DNA of 60,000 bases from Bugula neritina. Its lineage: Eukaryota; Bryozoa; Gymnolaemata; Cheilostomatida; Bugulidae. This document shows positions 24,220-37,000 of this stretch, piece by piece; the first letter of the stretch is position 1; each line of letters starts with the position of its first letter. A program made the position numbers and the translations under genes. The stretch is from positions 8,554,429 through 8,614,428 of the forward strand of contig OZ037769.1 of the NCBI GenBank assembly GCA_964035545.1. The letters run 5' to 3'. The notes beneath the pieces are model-generated. The model was not told where the DNA came from, did no database searches, and saw nothing but the letters and a program-made list of their open reading frames with translations.

Positions 24220-27200
24220 CAATTAAAAATCTATCAAAAAACAAAGCAAGGATCTGCTCCAAATAACCATTGTAATAGTGGATGATGACAGAGATGGTAC
24301 GATAACTAGATGAGGTTTTGATTCACCATGCTACAACCAACTCCCAGATTGTATGTACTGCATGCTACATTTCTACTTTCACTTCTCCAAACATGTAGAT
24401 AAGAGGATAAGAATTGATTTGGTAGACAAATACTTTGTTGCAGAGATCAGTGTATTTACTGGTTAGTTGTTACTGAATTATCATATTATGCTAGGTTGTT
24501 ACAATCATTTGCTGTTTCTGTAAAACATCTTGAAGTATACAAAATAATACGTTTTACTCAATACAATGCTTGAATACTTCTCCAAACAAAATGCATTTGC
24601 AACAAATGTATAATTTTTTGTATATGCTTTCCATATTCAACTGCTTTACTTTATGTTTTAATGTCAACTATATAAAGTTTACGTCTTACTATACCTATAA
24701 TGAGTTATATTCAGTAGGTCTATGTGAATCATGTTTTTTTGTTGTTGTTATAGTCAACATCTATAGATATAATATGCTTGTGTAATTCTTGTGAATCAGT
24801 TAAGGTAGATTTTACAGTGCTTTTATCAGTTTATATTTTTAGTAGTTTTATACCATATTAATCAAAATGTAATGCATTAAAAGTCAGCCCATCATATTGC
24901 ATCTGATGGCGTGTCATTATAACAATGTAATAATAATATATTGTAAGATTTTGTTTGATTTCATAATTGAGGTTACGCTATTTGTAGACAAAGCTATTGT
25001 TTTATGAAAAGCCTAAAGTGCAGCTTTTCAATACTAGTTTGCATGTAATAAGAGCTTAAAGTTCAAAGGATGCACTAACTAAGAAAGCACTTATTGTACA
25101 AGCCTTGTTTTTGCCGCGATTCTAACAATTAAAGAAAATAAATTCAATACCCCATTATTAGCTTGATCTATGAAACAATACCAAACTGTGGAAGATTGTG
25201 GTGAAATACATATTGCTTCTAAATTTGAAAATGTACATAATTGCATTAGTCACTATAAATATTAAACCTGAGTTATTTAACAGTGTTGTCAAATAATTTT
25301 TTTTTGAATAAATGAAACATCAATTAAGCAAAGCATGTCATATGCAGATTTCATGTCCAACAATTTTCAGGTGGCCGGTTTTTTTGCGACATTTGACTAG
25401 AATAAAGATAGTAACTAACCCCTACACTGTCAATGTGAATCCAGTCTATCACAAGAGTTATTGGAAGGGTGTCTATTATGAAGGAAGGGCATCATATCAA
25501 TGGAATGCTAACATCAAACCAGCTTCACTCTGTCTCTATCTTGCTGTGGTGAGAGAAACTTCTGGTGGATTAACTCTCTCAGAAATTGAGGTGTTTGGAT
25601 ATAGTGGGTAATAATATACTGATACATATTGAAGTGCTGAATTTCATGAAATAAGAAAATACTTTATTGAAATGAATATTATGATAAAATTGTTAATACA
25701 TCTATCTAAGCAGTAATAACTTCATGAAAATGTTGAAGAAACCTCTATACTTATAGTGGCAAAATTGTTTTTGATGAAGTATATCAATTGAAAGGTTTCC
25801 TGAAATGACGAAAGTTTTACTATATAGTGTTGAGTATTTAATTTTATTTAATGTTGTTCTTAGCAACAATTTAACATCCTTCCCAACACAATAATTCGTA
25901 GCGTTATGTGAAAAAATTTTCAGCCATAAACAAAACTTATTCACAAAGATGGACAGTTTTATATAATAATAATAGCTTTCCAAAAACATCCTACTCATAA
26001 CCATGTTCACACAAGGTTTTTGACCATATTCAAATAAAGTTCCATAATAATTAAGACAGCTGCTTATCATATTAAGTTTGACCACAAATTTTCTTTACAA
26101 TTTTTATAAGAAATAGTACTGCATAGAGCTTTAATTGTTTATCAACAGCTCTAGCAGATTTTAAACATTTTCGTAAATATACAAATCAAATAAAAGCTAT
26201 ATATGTATAAAATAATTGTTGCACCATTATTTATTGCTGTAGTTTTTGTGTGGAACTTCTTCATGGAAATCATCAGGAAGTTATACTTATGTTACTGTGT
26301 GTGGTCTGACACCTGCTGTAGGTCTACAGTGTAGAGTGAACTAGAGTCAGAATTGATGATATGTCATTCAAACTGAAATACATGCAAACCTACAGTGTTC
26401 AGGTAAGTCTTTTATATTACATAATTTTCTAATTTCTGATATAAGCCAAACTGATGCAACATAGTATGCTCTAATAGTAATTTAGGTGTATTGGAAATGT
26501 CATTATAGTCACATTTACAATTTTGCATTTGGTTCAAGCTGGTAGACCTACAATATATGCTCTTCCAGAAATGATTGATTGTTTTAAACATGGAAATATC
26601 TTTAATTCTAACTTTGTGTATTTTTCAGTTCCGATTTTAATGATTATTCTCTGTTTTCCAAACTAATCACTGCATTTCCATGACTGTGCTACTTGCTAAT
26701 AAATAGATGAATATTAATTTGTAGTTGCGGCTTGCATCAACTTATGGTTGTTGTTTTCCTCGATGTAACTGCTGCCATTAGGCTATCAAAAATCAATTCG
26801 AATGACTCATAGAAATGTTGTGATTCAGTGACAATAAGTGCAAGATCCTTTTTACAATCATTTCTTATTTGATAAAATATGGTATTTAAAAAGTATGAGT
26901 ATATTATTGTCCAAACTTAGAAATTCAACTTTTTGTAAAAATATTAATTCAAAAACACAATTCTTCTATTAGCCTAACCTATATTTCGTTTTTGGCTTAT
27001 TTACAGATCTTATTGTGGTTCAATTTTATGATATCACATTCAGTACAGGAAGTAAAACACAAAATGGAAGAAGATGGCGTTACCAGTACTTTGTCTCTTG
27101 GAAGGTAAAGAATTTTTTTTGTTTAAATCTATGATATGCACTAATTTTTTGGAAAGTATAAATGTAAAAAATACTGTACTAAGCTAAAAAAAATGCTACT

Positions 27201-28370
27201 TCATACAAAGTAACTAATTTCTGCTAGCATGGTTAATTGTTGATTTGATAAAGTTCTCTACTTCAGCCTGTGCCCCTAAAAGCAATTGTAGGCTTATGAA
27301 GAGAGAAAATGCAAGTTGTCAACATATTTGATGCTCGTATTCATCATAATGCTCACTTCTGTACATAAACATGATATAATGTTTTGAACTATTGTAAATC
27401 TCCTTAGTTAGCTGCACCACTGGAGGTTGTATCTGGTTATGCTCCTAATATTTCACAATATCAGCTATCAAATATAACAATACTGTTGAAAATATTTTAT
27501 ATGTTGATTGTAGGTTCCTTCACTTTACACATCCTGTGTTAATTCTTCAAATCCATACAGAGTACAAATAAATTCAACCACAGAATCTCAAGTAGTTAAC
27601 AGTTATAATAAAAACAATTACACTGTATATGGAGACAGTGAAGATGCCATCACAGTTAAAGTACAAATCAGAAACAAAGATGGAGATTTGTTTTCACCTG
27701 CTACCAAATCTTTGATAGTTCCAATTGGATTACGTAAGGAAAGAAATTTTGAGATTTTTCAACTCAATGAAAACATAGTAAAATTATCTATTCTAATATA
27801 AATTAAAATCTAAGTTATTATTGCTTAAGATACCATAAAGTGATGTTGATGCTTTTTTACTTTGTATCTAATTTTTTCATGCTTTATCAACAGCTCTTCA
27901 AGTAGCACCAGAAGACTTTAATCTAACAGCTGTATCTACATACTGTGTTAGTCTGAGTTATGATCCTGTACTCTATCCTAATGAACAAGAGAGTGGACTA
28001 GTATATCAGGTATAAAAACAAATACAACTATATATTGTTGATGGCAAAATTATGATTAAAGCCTTAAACCACGAATAGATGCATAATTAAAGTTTACCAT
28101 CTATATGTATACATGTAAACATACTGAAAGTAAGCAGCGTTAATTGCTTACTCAATGTTTTAAATGTTTTAAGTAGGCCGCAAAGTTTTAAAATTATAAA
28201 GTTAATTTATTTTTTGAGGCAATTAATTTTAGAGCGACTTTATATCATTATAACTCTTACTAAGTGAGTTTTCATCATTATGCATATAGTTTTAATTTAG
28301 GGCTTCCAAAAACCTCAGTTTGCATAATTATAATATTTGATGCAATACTTTTACAGTATAACTGTAACTT
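24220..28370 (+). pseudogene. Degraded tandem paralogue of the receptor (F-type lectin + FN3)
   Basis: Exon-like pieces: 24220-24461, 25371-25607, 26243-26402, 27007-27104, 27514-27733, 27894-28009 and 28357-28370. The first two resemble an F-type lectin/FTP domain: NLSKNKA, DDDRDGTIT, RIRIDLVDKYFVAEISVF and GGLTLSEIEVFG. The last four match receptor exons A and B. Damage: stops and frame changes in the first piece, an in-frame TAG at 26342-26344, and the B-domain second exon cut after about 14 bases by LINE sequence. No continuation is found beyond the insertion. The FN3 pieces keep open frames and correct splice sites, partly because of recent gene conversion with the intact gene. It could still be transcribed as a fragment. 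Confidence 0.75.
25371..25607 (+). pseudogene. F-type lectin-like exon (second half of domain)
   Basis: The frame open from 25312 to 25611 contains YWKGVYYEGRASYQW and ends SGGLTLSEIEVFGYS, the characteristic last strand of fucolectin/FTP domains. The acceptor TTTTCAG and a GT donor fit. In the paralogous family such a domain may sit at the N-terminus, before the FN3 repeats. Confidence 0.6.
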
Positions 28371-30063
28371 CAGTTTTCTTGCTACTTTATAGTTTGGTGT
28401 TAGAAGTTCTAATTCTGTGGTTTGATTTGTGAGTTCTTCGTTAGATTTTACAATCAGTTGCTCGAGGTTTACCTAGCTTCATATTCTTCTCCTCTACTAC
28501 TCTACTTAGACACTGTGTGACAACTCCAAAACTCTCTACACTGCGACATGCAGAAAAGAGCTCAGATTTTAGTCCACTGCTGTAGACATCCTTGTTTTTT
28601 TGTTTGTTTGTTTGAATTTCCATCAAATAGTAGTTTATGTCATAGGTTGAAAAACAGAAAAAAATCAGTGATAAGGTCCATATGCACAATAGTGAAGCTA
28701 GTCGAGGTGCTTGACCCAGAGGTAGCAGCCAGCAGAGCCCGCACGACGCAGACCCTAAATCAGTGAGTCAAGCAGGAACTGCTTCAAGGCCACCGCAAAC
28801 TCACTCCTACTTCGTATCTCCCTCAGGTGCTTTGGGAGGGAATTTCAGGCGTCGGCCACCTGATAGGTAACCTGTCTATGGCCACGCGCAGTAGTGAAGA
28901 GTGGCAAGGAGAGACTGAGAGGAGCATGTCTGGTTGGGTAGGAAGGAAGGTAGTTAGATGCTAGGCATAACGAAAATTCAGAATGGGCGAGTAGACAAAT
29001 TCAAAGTTTATAGAGTTCATAAATTGGTAATATTTTAAATTCTTTATATAAAGGTGCTGCGTGAAATCGAGGTGGTTTGTGAAAAATTATACGAAGTAGT
29101 CTATTTTGAATAGTTAAAATTTTATCTAGGTAAATGGATGGGGCATTGCCCCAGACTTCTAAGCAATATACAATTTTACTATTTATTAGGCTATTATATA
29201 ATAGAATTAAAACTTTGCGAGGTAGGAAGGTGGAAGCTACATAGGTCAGTCCCAGATTTTGGCGTAGTGTATTTCAAAGGTTTTCAATATGGGTAGCCCA
29301 ATTTAAATTTTTATCAATTGTGATTCCTAGAAATTTGATTAATTCTGCATTGTTAATTTCGGTATTGTTTATAAAAAGAGGTTGGGAGATACGAAATTTA
29401 TTTTGCGGATTCTTAATAATAATGAAATTTGTCTTTTCGATGTTGAGGGTTAATTTGTTTGCGAAGCGCCAGATCTTTATTCTTTCAAGATTTCTATTTA
29501 TTGTTTGAATTTCGTCATTAAAATTTTTGCTATGAAAAAGAAGATTTGTGTCATCGGCAAATAAGATGGTGTTAAAGAATTGCGCACTTTTAATTAATTA
29601 AGTCATTTATATATAGTAGGAATAATGTAGGACCTAAAATCGAACCTTGCGGTACCCCACAACTGATCTTTAGCAGAGCTGAGGTAACATTGTTTAGGAA
29701 AACGCATTGAGCTCGGTCACTTAAATAGTGCTGTATTAGTTTGACAGACTCATTAGAAAAATTTACACTACTCAGTTTTTTAGTGAGAATATGGTGATCT
29801 ATTGTATCAAAAGCTTTTGAAAAGTCTATAAAAATTCCAAGGACAACCAAACTCGAGTTTAGGGCGGAAAACGCATTATTAGCAAATTTAATCAGAGCAT
29901 CGTGAGTTCCCTTCAATTTTTGGAATCCGTATTGGGAGCTTGATATTATTTGTTCATCATACAAATGATTTTTAATTTGGGTGTTGATAACTTTCTCGTA
30001 AATCTTTGAAAAAATAGGTAGGATCGATATAGGTCTATAATTATAGTCATTTCCTCTAGTCAT
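28371..30063 (-). mobile_element. 5'-truncated non-LTR (LINE) retrotransposon
   Basis: The minus strand encodes the 3' part of an ORF2. RT motifs start at 30063: NYRPISILPIFSKIYEK, the FIDFSKAFDTIDH catalytic region and GVPQGSILGPTLFLLYINDL. A frame change near 29590 precedes FADD. The C-terminal region ends at 28755 with VADAxNSLPKHLREIRSRSEF. No endonuclease is present, so it is 5' truncated. The rest, to 28370, would be the 3' UTR. It interrupts an exon of the receptor paralogue. Confidence 0.8.
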
Positions 30064-30092
30064 TTTCTCTAGTCATTTCCTCTAGTCTAGCT
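30051..30092. repeat. Short tandem repeat at the LINE 5' junction
   Basis: About three copies of TCATTTCCTCTAG or near variants lie exactly where the LINE coding similarity begins. Confidence 0.6.
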
Positions 30093-31640
30093 TGAAGCAG
30101 ACTCTGAGACTTGCTGGTGTCTTTCTCCGTTGCTACTTTCTGAAGTCTGCCAGTTTGCTGTGGCAGGAGTTTACCCTTCTGTATATTAGCTGGGTTACCA
30201 TTGACTACATTGATGGGTGCTGTGCCATTCACATGCACACTGGGAGATGTCTGCAGTGCAACAGTGGCGGATCCAGAACCCGATATAAAAGCTTTGCTGT
30301 CAGCTTTTAGTTTAGATGAAAGAGGGGGTAGGAGAAGTGCCGAGGCTTTTTAAAATCTTGTTTTACATCGGCTGATGCAGGAGGTGATAAACTTTGTCTC
30401 TTCAGTAGTTTCTTAGTAGACACAGCGGATGTCTGACTTTGTTGTGACTCATTACTGCATGCACTCAGTGACCTTTCTACATTCTCTCTGGCTAGAGCTG
30501 TGTGTAATTTAGACTGAATATTTCTAGGTGTATCCTTAAGGGGGCCTTCGCGTTCTCCTCTATTTCCTTAGTTACACCAGCCCACTTACTCTTAGGCTTA
30601 CTCTTCCGGATCACAGGCTTGATGAGAGGATTTAACTTGTCTTTTGTAGCGAGTAAGAGTGGTAAAAGGCTCTCCCATGGTTTTGCAAGTTTGAAAGGTT
30701 TGCTGAAAGCAGGCATAGATTGTCTCTTCTCCGAGTTGCCATTCTTTATTTGCAGTAGACTGGATTTTCTGCATTTAGTTGGAGCTTTGTTTACCCCTTT
30801 TGCAGTCACTTTAGATTTTGCTCTCTCATTGGCCGAGACAGGCGTGAAATGTGTGATAGAGGTACTACTAGTAAATTCATACTCTCTTTTATTCCCTATC
30901 GACATGGACACAAGGTCATTGACTTCTAAAGATCGGTTTAACTGTTCAGAACTGGTTTGTTCTGCAGACTCAATGACTGGGTCTCCCGGGCAGGAGGTTC
31001 ACTGTAACTGGTCTGAGTCATCAGCTGACTCATTCATCCAACATCCAGTGGCTGTAGTCTGGGACTCGCTACAAATTATAATAGCCTGAGGCCTAGTTTC
31101 TATGGTCTTAGTGACATTGAGGGAGTTGCAGTCACTATTGCATAAACTATATGTAAAATTTACTGAGTTTGAAAATGCTTCTAGCTCTTGATTGGTCGAT
31201 TCAGGGGTCGAATATGAGCTCATGTTGACCTCTGCATCTCGGAGTCATTGAGGGCTGGGGAGTTGTTTCCATTTACTAACTGACCCTTCATTTGGATAAA
31301 CGTCTTGCTTGAAACTGAGACTACATGTGTATCATTACTAGATTTCCTTTTATCAACTGAGGTGTTCATATTCACATTATAACCGTCAGATTCCTGCTCT
31401 AAGTAGTACACAATGCCAAAAGATACGTTTCCACAGGTAGAGTTATTACTACTAGAGCTGCCACGTTTACTTTACCTTGTACCAGATAACTTTGAAAATG
31501 ACCTTATGAACTGACTAGGAGACGCGTCGGGACTATTAACACTGTAGGCCGCCAGAGAAACTGTAGACAAGTCTAGATTACAGCCGTTGAGCGTGTCCTG
31601 AATGCTTTCATGTTGCATATTATATACTCTACTATATGCA
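30064..31640 (-). other. Unresolved minus-strand ORF fragments, probable element relic
   Basis: Several Ser/Thr/Lys-rich frames (30492-30911, 30999-31223, 31220-31411) run on the minus strand between the LINE and the BEL/Pao protease region. They are broken and match no domain I recognise. They may be linker or pol sequence of the BEL/Pao element, or of another element. Confidence 0.35.
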
Positions 31641-31642
31641 TT

Positions 31643-32773
31643 TTATATACTCCGCCGCATGCTGCCATACGTACACTGTTCACTTTTCTGTTTCACAGTA
31701 TGGTTGTAGTGGCAGCCAAGTTTTTCAGAAAAAATGCTTTCAACTTCCTCCAAATTTTTATGCATCATGGTAGCCTGGACATGGAAATATGAAGATGGAA
31801 GTGTAGAAAAGTTGCTAAGGGCCGGGTGTGCTCCTTGCACACACAGTCCAAAAGGTCTGGAATATACATAAAAGTGAGGTCTCGCTTGATCAACTTGGTG
31901 TTTTGGATACATATCCAAGAAGATCGCTACCAATTAGCAGGTCGATAGGTCCCGCCTTCTTTAATAGCTTGTTAGTGTCTACTTTTGGGAACAAAAACCC
32001 GAGGGTGTTTGCATCAAGTGGCCTGTTGATAGCCGCTGTGAGTTTCTGAAGACTGTAAGCTAAAATGGTAAAAGTCCTTCCTTTTTCTAGTCTGTAACTT
32101 TATTTTATAAGTAGTAGAAGTTTCGTTAGCTTTATGTTCACCAAGTGTGTTCATTTCCAAATTCACCTTAGCTATCTGCCGTGCACCCCACGCTCTATCA
32201 GCTCTCTTCAATATAAACGGAGCATTAGATCCTCCGTCGAAAATATAAGAGCTGGGTGAAATGTACCCACTACTTGGGCCTGCTGCATGGCAAATACTGT
32301 AGCGTTACCTAGATGATTGTGCACTCCATGATTAGGAGACACATGGACTGTAGTGCTAACAGCAGACGCTTCAGAATTCTCGCTAATCTTGTGTTTAATT
32401 TGATCAGCTTTTACTTTATTCAACTTGGTATTAAAATTGATATGTGTATTAGTTTCAGCAGATTCAATGCACAATAACACATGGGGAGTTGTTTTGTTAC
32501 ACACTGAACAAGGGATTTGATAATTTACTAGCATTTAGGCTCATGAGCGCTCAAGCACCTAACACATAGAGAATTAATTTTTTATAACTTGTATCTTCCA
32601 TCTACAGACAACGCCAAGGAATTTCTGCACTCAACAAGACAATGACGTTTACTGTGATGAATAAAACAGTAATTCTTACTATCAATGAGTTTGTTATTAT
32701 TATTAAAACTGTTACTACTAGACTTTGGGCCACTGCTTTTAGTGTGGAACGCTTTCAGCTTCTGCTTATGCAT
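31643..32773 (-). pseudogene. BEL/Pao retrotransposon gag-protease relic
   Basis: Minus-strand fragments in order: a zinc-knuckle-like segment (CFIHHSKRHCLVECRNSLALS, 32773-32582), CSVCNKTTPHVLLCIES (32534 onward), a protease active-site segment reading FDGGSNAPFILKRADRAWG across a frame change near 32220, and DLLIGSDLLG near 31940. The C(x)...H..H...C and DxGS/LLIG arrangement is typical of BEL/Pao Gag-Pol. At least three frameshifts are needed. No LTRs were found, and no RT. Confidence 0.7.
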
Positions 32774-33070
32774 GCTGGAGAGGTTTGACTAAAATGGGTG
32801 TCGCGAACAATTTTCGTTTTATTTTCAGAGTTTTATTCAGTTGTGATTGTTAAGACTATTGTTAAATAAATGTTTAGTATATAGTGAACATTTCACAATC
32901 GCTTAAACCAAAATACATGAATAAATAATAGTGATGAAATTGAAATGACTGGAACAAAAACAAACTCGTTAGGAGTTATTTTTTCTTGTTAAAATATCAA
33001 TTTTCAACTCAATTTCTTTGTGATTTTTGAGATCATAGACATGTTGACTTATGAAACATATATTTTAAAC

Positions 33071-33074
<4 letters not shown>

Positions 33075-33144
<70 letters not shown>
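33075..33144. repeat. (AT)n microsatellite
   Basis: Pure TA repeat directly flanking the left arm of the hairpin at 33145. Confidence 0.9.
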
Positions 33145-33147
<3 letters not shown>

Positions 33148-33317
33148 TATACGAGAAACATTGTTGTTTTTTTTTTTTTACTTTATTAGGTAAAGTAATT
33201 ACACTGATATTTCGGGTACTACTCTGAAGATGGGTACAGTGGTACCCGAAATATCAGTGTAATTACTTTACCTAATAAAGTAAAAAAAAAAAAAACAACA
33301 ATGTTTCTCGTATACCT
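33145..33317. repeat. Long hairpin palindrome, about 75-bp arms, 22-nt loop
   Basis: The arms (AGGTATACGAGAAACATTG... and ...CAATGTTTCTCGTATACCT) look perfectly complementary, including the T13/A13 run. The loop is 33220-33241. (AT)n follows within 40 bp on the right. The organisation matches the 7457-7604 hairpin, though the sequence differs. Confidence 0.9.
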
Positions 33318-33349
33318 ATTTATAATCAAATTGCTAGCTCGTAAAGATA

Positions 33350-33354
<5 letters not shown>

Positions 33355-33440
<86 letters not shown>
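33355..33440. repeat. (AT)n microsatellite
   Basis: TA repeat on the right side of the hairpin. Confidence 0.9.
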
Positions 33441-33448
<8 letters not shown>

Positions 33449-34001
33449 TATAATCTACTGCATTAGGCTATTAGATGATGTACAGCGTAACAATTGCAAC
33501 TAGCCCTAAGGCTTATGGCCATATAACTGTTATCATGGGGGGTGGGGGGAATAGATAGTTTCATATTCATTTATCATTTAACCTAAAGAAGAAGCTAAAC
33601 TTGTTTGATAATTGACAGTAAAATGATACATTGATAAATGCTGCAATCACTGATTATTTTACAAGGAATCATTCATATAGCTAAGAAGTAAATTACATTA
33701 TCTGCACAAGCATGTAAACAGGTTAGTTGAACTAAGTCACATGCATAAAGGTTGAGAAGGGGAATTAGTTTTTCCAGTTATGACAGATGATAAGGAAATA
33801 TTGCATCACACTTTACCTTAGCAATAACTGATCACGTGTTAACTAATCACAAGGCTTTTCATTTGTAAAGAGACACTTCCAAGTTGTTGTGAATTGTGGA
33901 TGTATTCACATAAACTTACTACTACTGATTGATAGAAAGAATAGCAAATGTAGGATAGAATGTGGAGCCTCCAGTAATCTAACACTTTTATTAGCATCAC
34001 C
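33441..34001 (+). promoter_or_regulatory. Upstream region / 5' UTR of the TRIM-like gene
   Basis: Non-coding sequence between the repeats and the ATG at 34002. It should hold the promoter and 5' UTR. No TATA box or binding site can be named with confidence. Confidence 0.35.
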
Positions 34002-37000
34002 ATGTACGGGACTCGGCCCAAGACTAAGACAGTCAGTGCTGATCTACTAGTGGAGAATGCATTTCAAGATAACATACAATGTGGAATCTGTATGGAAGTG
34101 AAGGAGCTGAGGATGCTGCCTTGTCAGCACAATTTATGCGTAGGTTGTCTGGGTGAGTCAGCACAACATTTTAATATTATTATTCAATGTATTGTTTAGG
34201 ACTAGAGCGTAATTGTAGTGTTGAGGTTACCCAGTAGTCTCTGTGGTGTAATGGTTAGGGTGCCGGCTTGCAAGCCGGAGGTCTGGAGGTTTAGGTTTCA
34301 AGTCTCAGTAGGAACATAAGTTTTATAGTTTAATGTGTGTTGTGTAATATGTGTATAATGTGTTTTATGAATAGACATACAGATTGGTGGTAACAAACAG
34401 TGTAAAAGTAGGTGTAGTAATAGAGAATTTAAGACAAGGTTAGGTTCTAAATTACAAGTTTAGCCAAAGAAATTATTTTTTCAAGAGAATTTCAATCTGT
34501 TTTGAACCAGTATTTATACAAAACAAGTAGAAGATTTGTAAAATGCGCCATCAGCTGTAGCAAGTAGTGCTAGTATATATAGCAATAACTAGTAGTGCTA
34601 GTAGCAGTAACTAGTAGTGCTAGTAGCAGTAACTAGTAGTGCTAGTAGCAGTAACTAGTAGTGCTAATAGCAGTAACTAGTAGTGCTAATAGCAGTAAAT
34701 AGTAGTGCTAATAGCTGTTGCAAGTAATACTATATATTATCACCTGGCCTACTCTAATATTTTTGATGTGTGATCCTAATTTGTAACAATTCATATGTAT
34801 ATTATTGTTGTCCTCCGTGATAACTATAGCCTATGACTTATACAGTTGATGCAGTAGGTTGTTCAATCTGTAGATTCTCAGTCAACAATTAGATAGTTTT
34901 GTATTTAATACACGATGAAAATATTTACTATGCATATTTATGACTATGTTATGGCAACTAGTTATTCCTATATACTAGCATTTTCATTCTAAAACTAATT
35001 GCAGTTGATATAATTTATTGGCTCTTTTCTTATTTTACTAAGTTGATCTGCATCATAGTAATTGTGTCATGTAGCGTGATTAAATATGCGTAAAATAGTA
35101 ACTCGATTACAGGAAGTTACTTTTTTACTGTTTGGTGGAAATTATACGACATATTAGGCGGTATTTCCCAGACATGTTTTGTTTATAAATTTGCAGGTAG
35201 AATTTTGAGAGAGCTCAGACCATTCTGCTCTTTCTGCAGAGAGCCTCTCCTGAAAACTTCTCCAGTTAGTTATCCTGTATCTAGACTCGCTGCCAACTTA
35301 CAAAAAGAGGTCAAGAAGCTCGGCAGCGACCTCGCCAAGTATCATCTCACAGGTGTGTAGCCTACAAGTTTCTTGATTATTCTAATTTCTAAGCTAACTG
35401 CAATAGCATATATATATAGAAGTGTTTTTACATTACTATATTGCACTTTGCCAGACAAAATTAAAACTTTGAAGGCTTTAAACAAAGTGAAAACCTTTAT
35501 AAAAGCTGCTAGAAAAATTTTTTTTGTAATAAACAAAGTCAAAATTAGCAGCGATAAAAACCATTAGTCAGTAGCAAATTTGTTGTGTTTGATTAACAAA
35601 CCAAATGCTGCTGTTTCTGCTATTAAGTAGCAAATAAATGTTGTTATCTGGTTGCAAGGCAAATACTTTTCATCACTTTGGAAATATGAGTGTAGGTCAT
35701 AAATTATCCTGTATTTGTTTACCTTTTTACTGTTAAACCTTTTTAGTTTTGACAGCTTCCTTGTGTGTGTGCTTATAACTAAACACACAAGTTCTGTACT
35801 AAATAAATCTATCTGTGCGTGTCACTGTAATGAAGTAGTTATAACATGAATGTTACATGAATGTATAATATTATGTTTGTAGGCAGTGAGGTTTGTGAAA
35901 TGGAGAACTGTTTGAGACCTGTCATAGACATGTTCTGTACTATATGCCTTCTATTTATGTGCTTTAGGTAAGCATGTTTACTAGTAGCTCCAGAAATATT
36001 CTGATAAAATGAAATACATAGATAAGTGTTATAAGTGTTTTGTTTGTCAATGTAAACTTGCAATCTGTTATCAGTTATGCAAGCATTACAGGTATGACCT
36101 TTAGCATAATGAGGTATATTTCTGCTCAGGTAATATTCTAAGACCTAAGTTATCATTTTCTCAAGTGGCAATGTTATCAGTAAGTTGTCAGTTGGGTGAT
36201 ATTTGCGTTGTCAGGTGATATAATGCAAATGAATAATGGTTTATTTTGTCAGTTGCAAAACTCAATTTGACAAAATTTCTGAAGAAATTGTTGATTTCAT
36301 ACTAGTAGTACATTATAGGAAGCATTAGTAAAAACAGTTTAGACTATAAGCTGATCTCTTAGATAAATATAACTTTTTTAGTGAGACTGCAATCAAGATT
36401 CATTGTAAGCAATAGTTTCTATAGTACTCATACATCCTGCTTTACTCAGCTGGTCTGGTATTTTGTCTTTCTCTAACATGCACAATATTTCTAAGCCGTT
36501 AAATAAATGATTTCATTTCAACTTTTTAGCAAAACAACATACTTAAAAAATTTGTAGGTGCTCTAAAAGAGAGTGCATTGATGGAGTTAAACACAAAGTT
36601 GTAGAGTATGAAGAAGAATTAATAAATAATGCTAAAACAAAGCTTGATAAGTGGAAGAAAGATAAACTCAGGGAAATAAACTTTCTCAATAATCAGGTAA
36701 AAATTTGTTCTCCTATATAAAGTTGTTAACCAGTCTCAACATGAGAACCAACAGTAATATAAAACTCGATAAACTCAACATTATTTGTTTTCAGCAAAAG
36801 AGAGTAGTAGCTCAATTCCGGACAGTGACTTACTTAGTTACAGTGGACAACTTTATGAGCATGGCCGAGCGGTTGAATGATCTAGTTAGTAACTTTCTTC
36901 AAGTGATGTGTGCAATAGGAGATAAAAATGGAGAGCTGCAACGAGCTAAACCAGATGCTGAACTGACTGACTTGGAGATTGTCAGAGTTGTGCACCAGTT

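Noticed and set aside
22843-24785. Small ORFs at 22843-23052, 23361-23579 and 24570-24785
   Set aside because: Short, low-complexity, without splice or homology support. The lectin-like signal at 24220-24461 is in a different, broken frame.
25702-26085. 127-codon minus-strand frame
   Set aside because: AT-rich intron of the receptor paralogue; residue composition follows base composition and no domain is seen.
33220-33260. CTGAAGA...GAAA in the hairpin loop as a hammerhead ribozyme
   Set aside because: Stem II only pairs if an extra U is bulged next to the core, and no stem I with a cleavage triplet is found. It is at best a decayed relative.
34237-34311. Functional tRNA gene
   Set aside because: A- and B-box-like sequences are present but acceptor and anticodon stems do not pair properly.
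34557-34730. CRISPR-like array
   Set aside because: The 22-bp units are tandem with no spacers, in an intron of an animal gene; it is a minisatellite.
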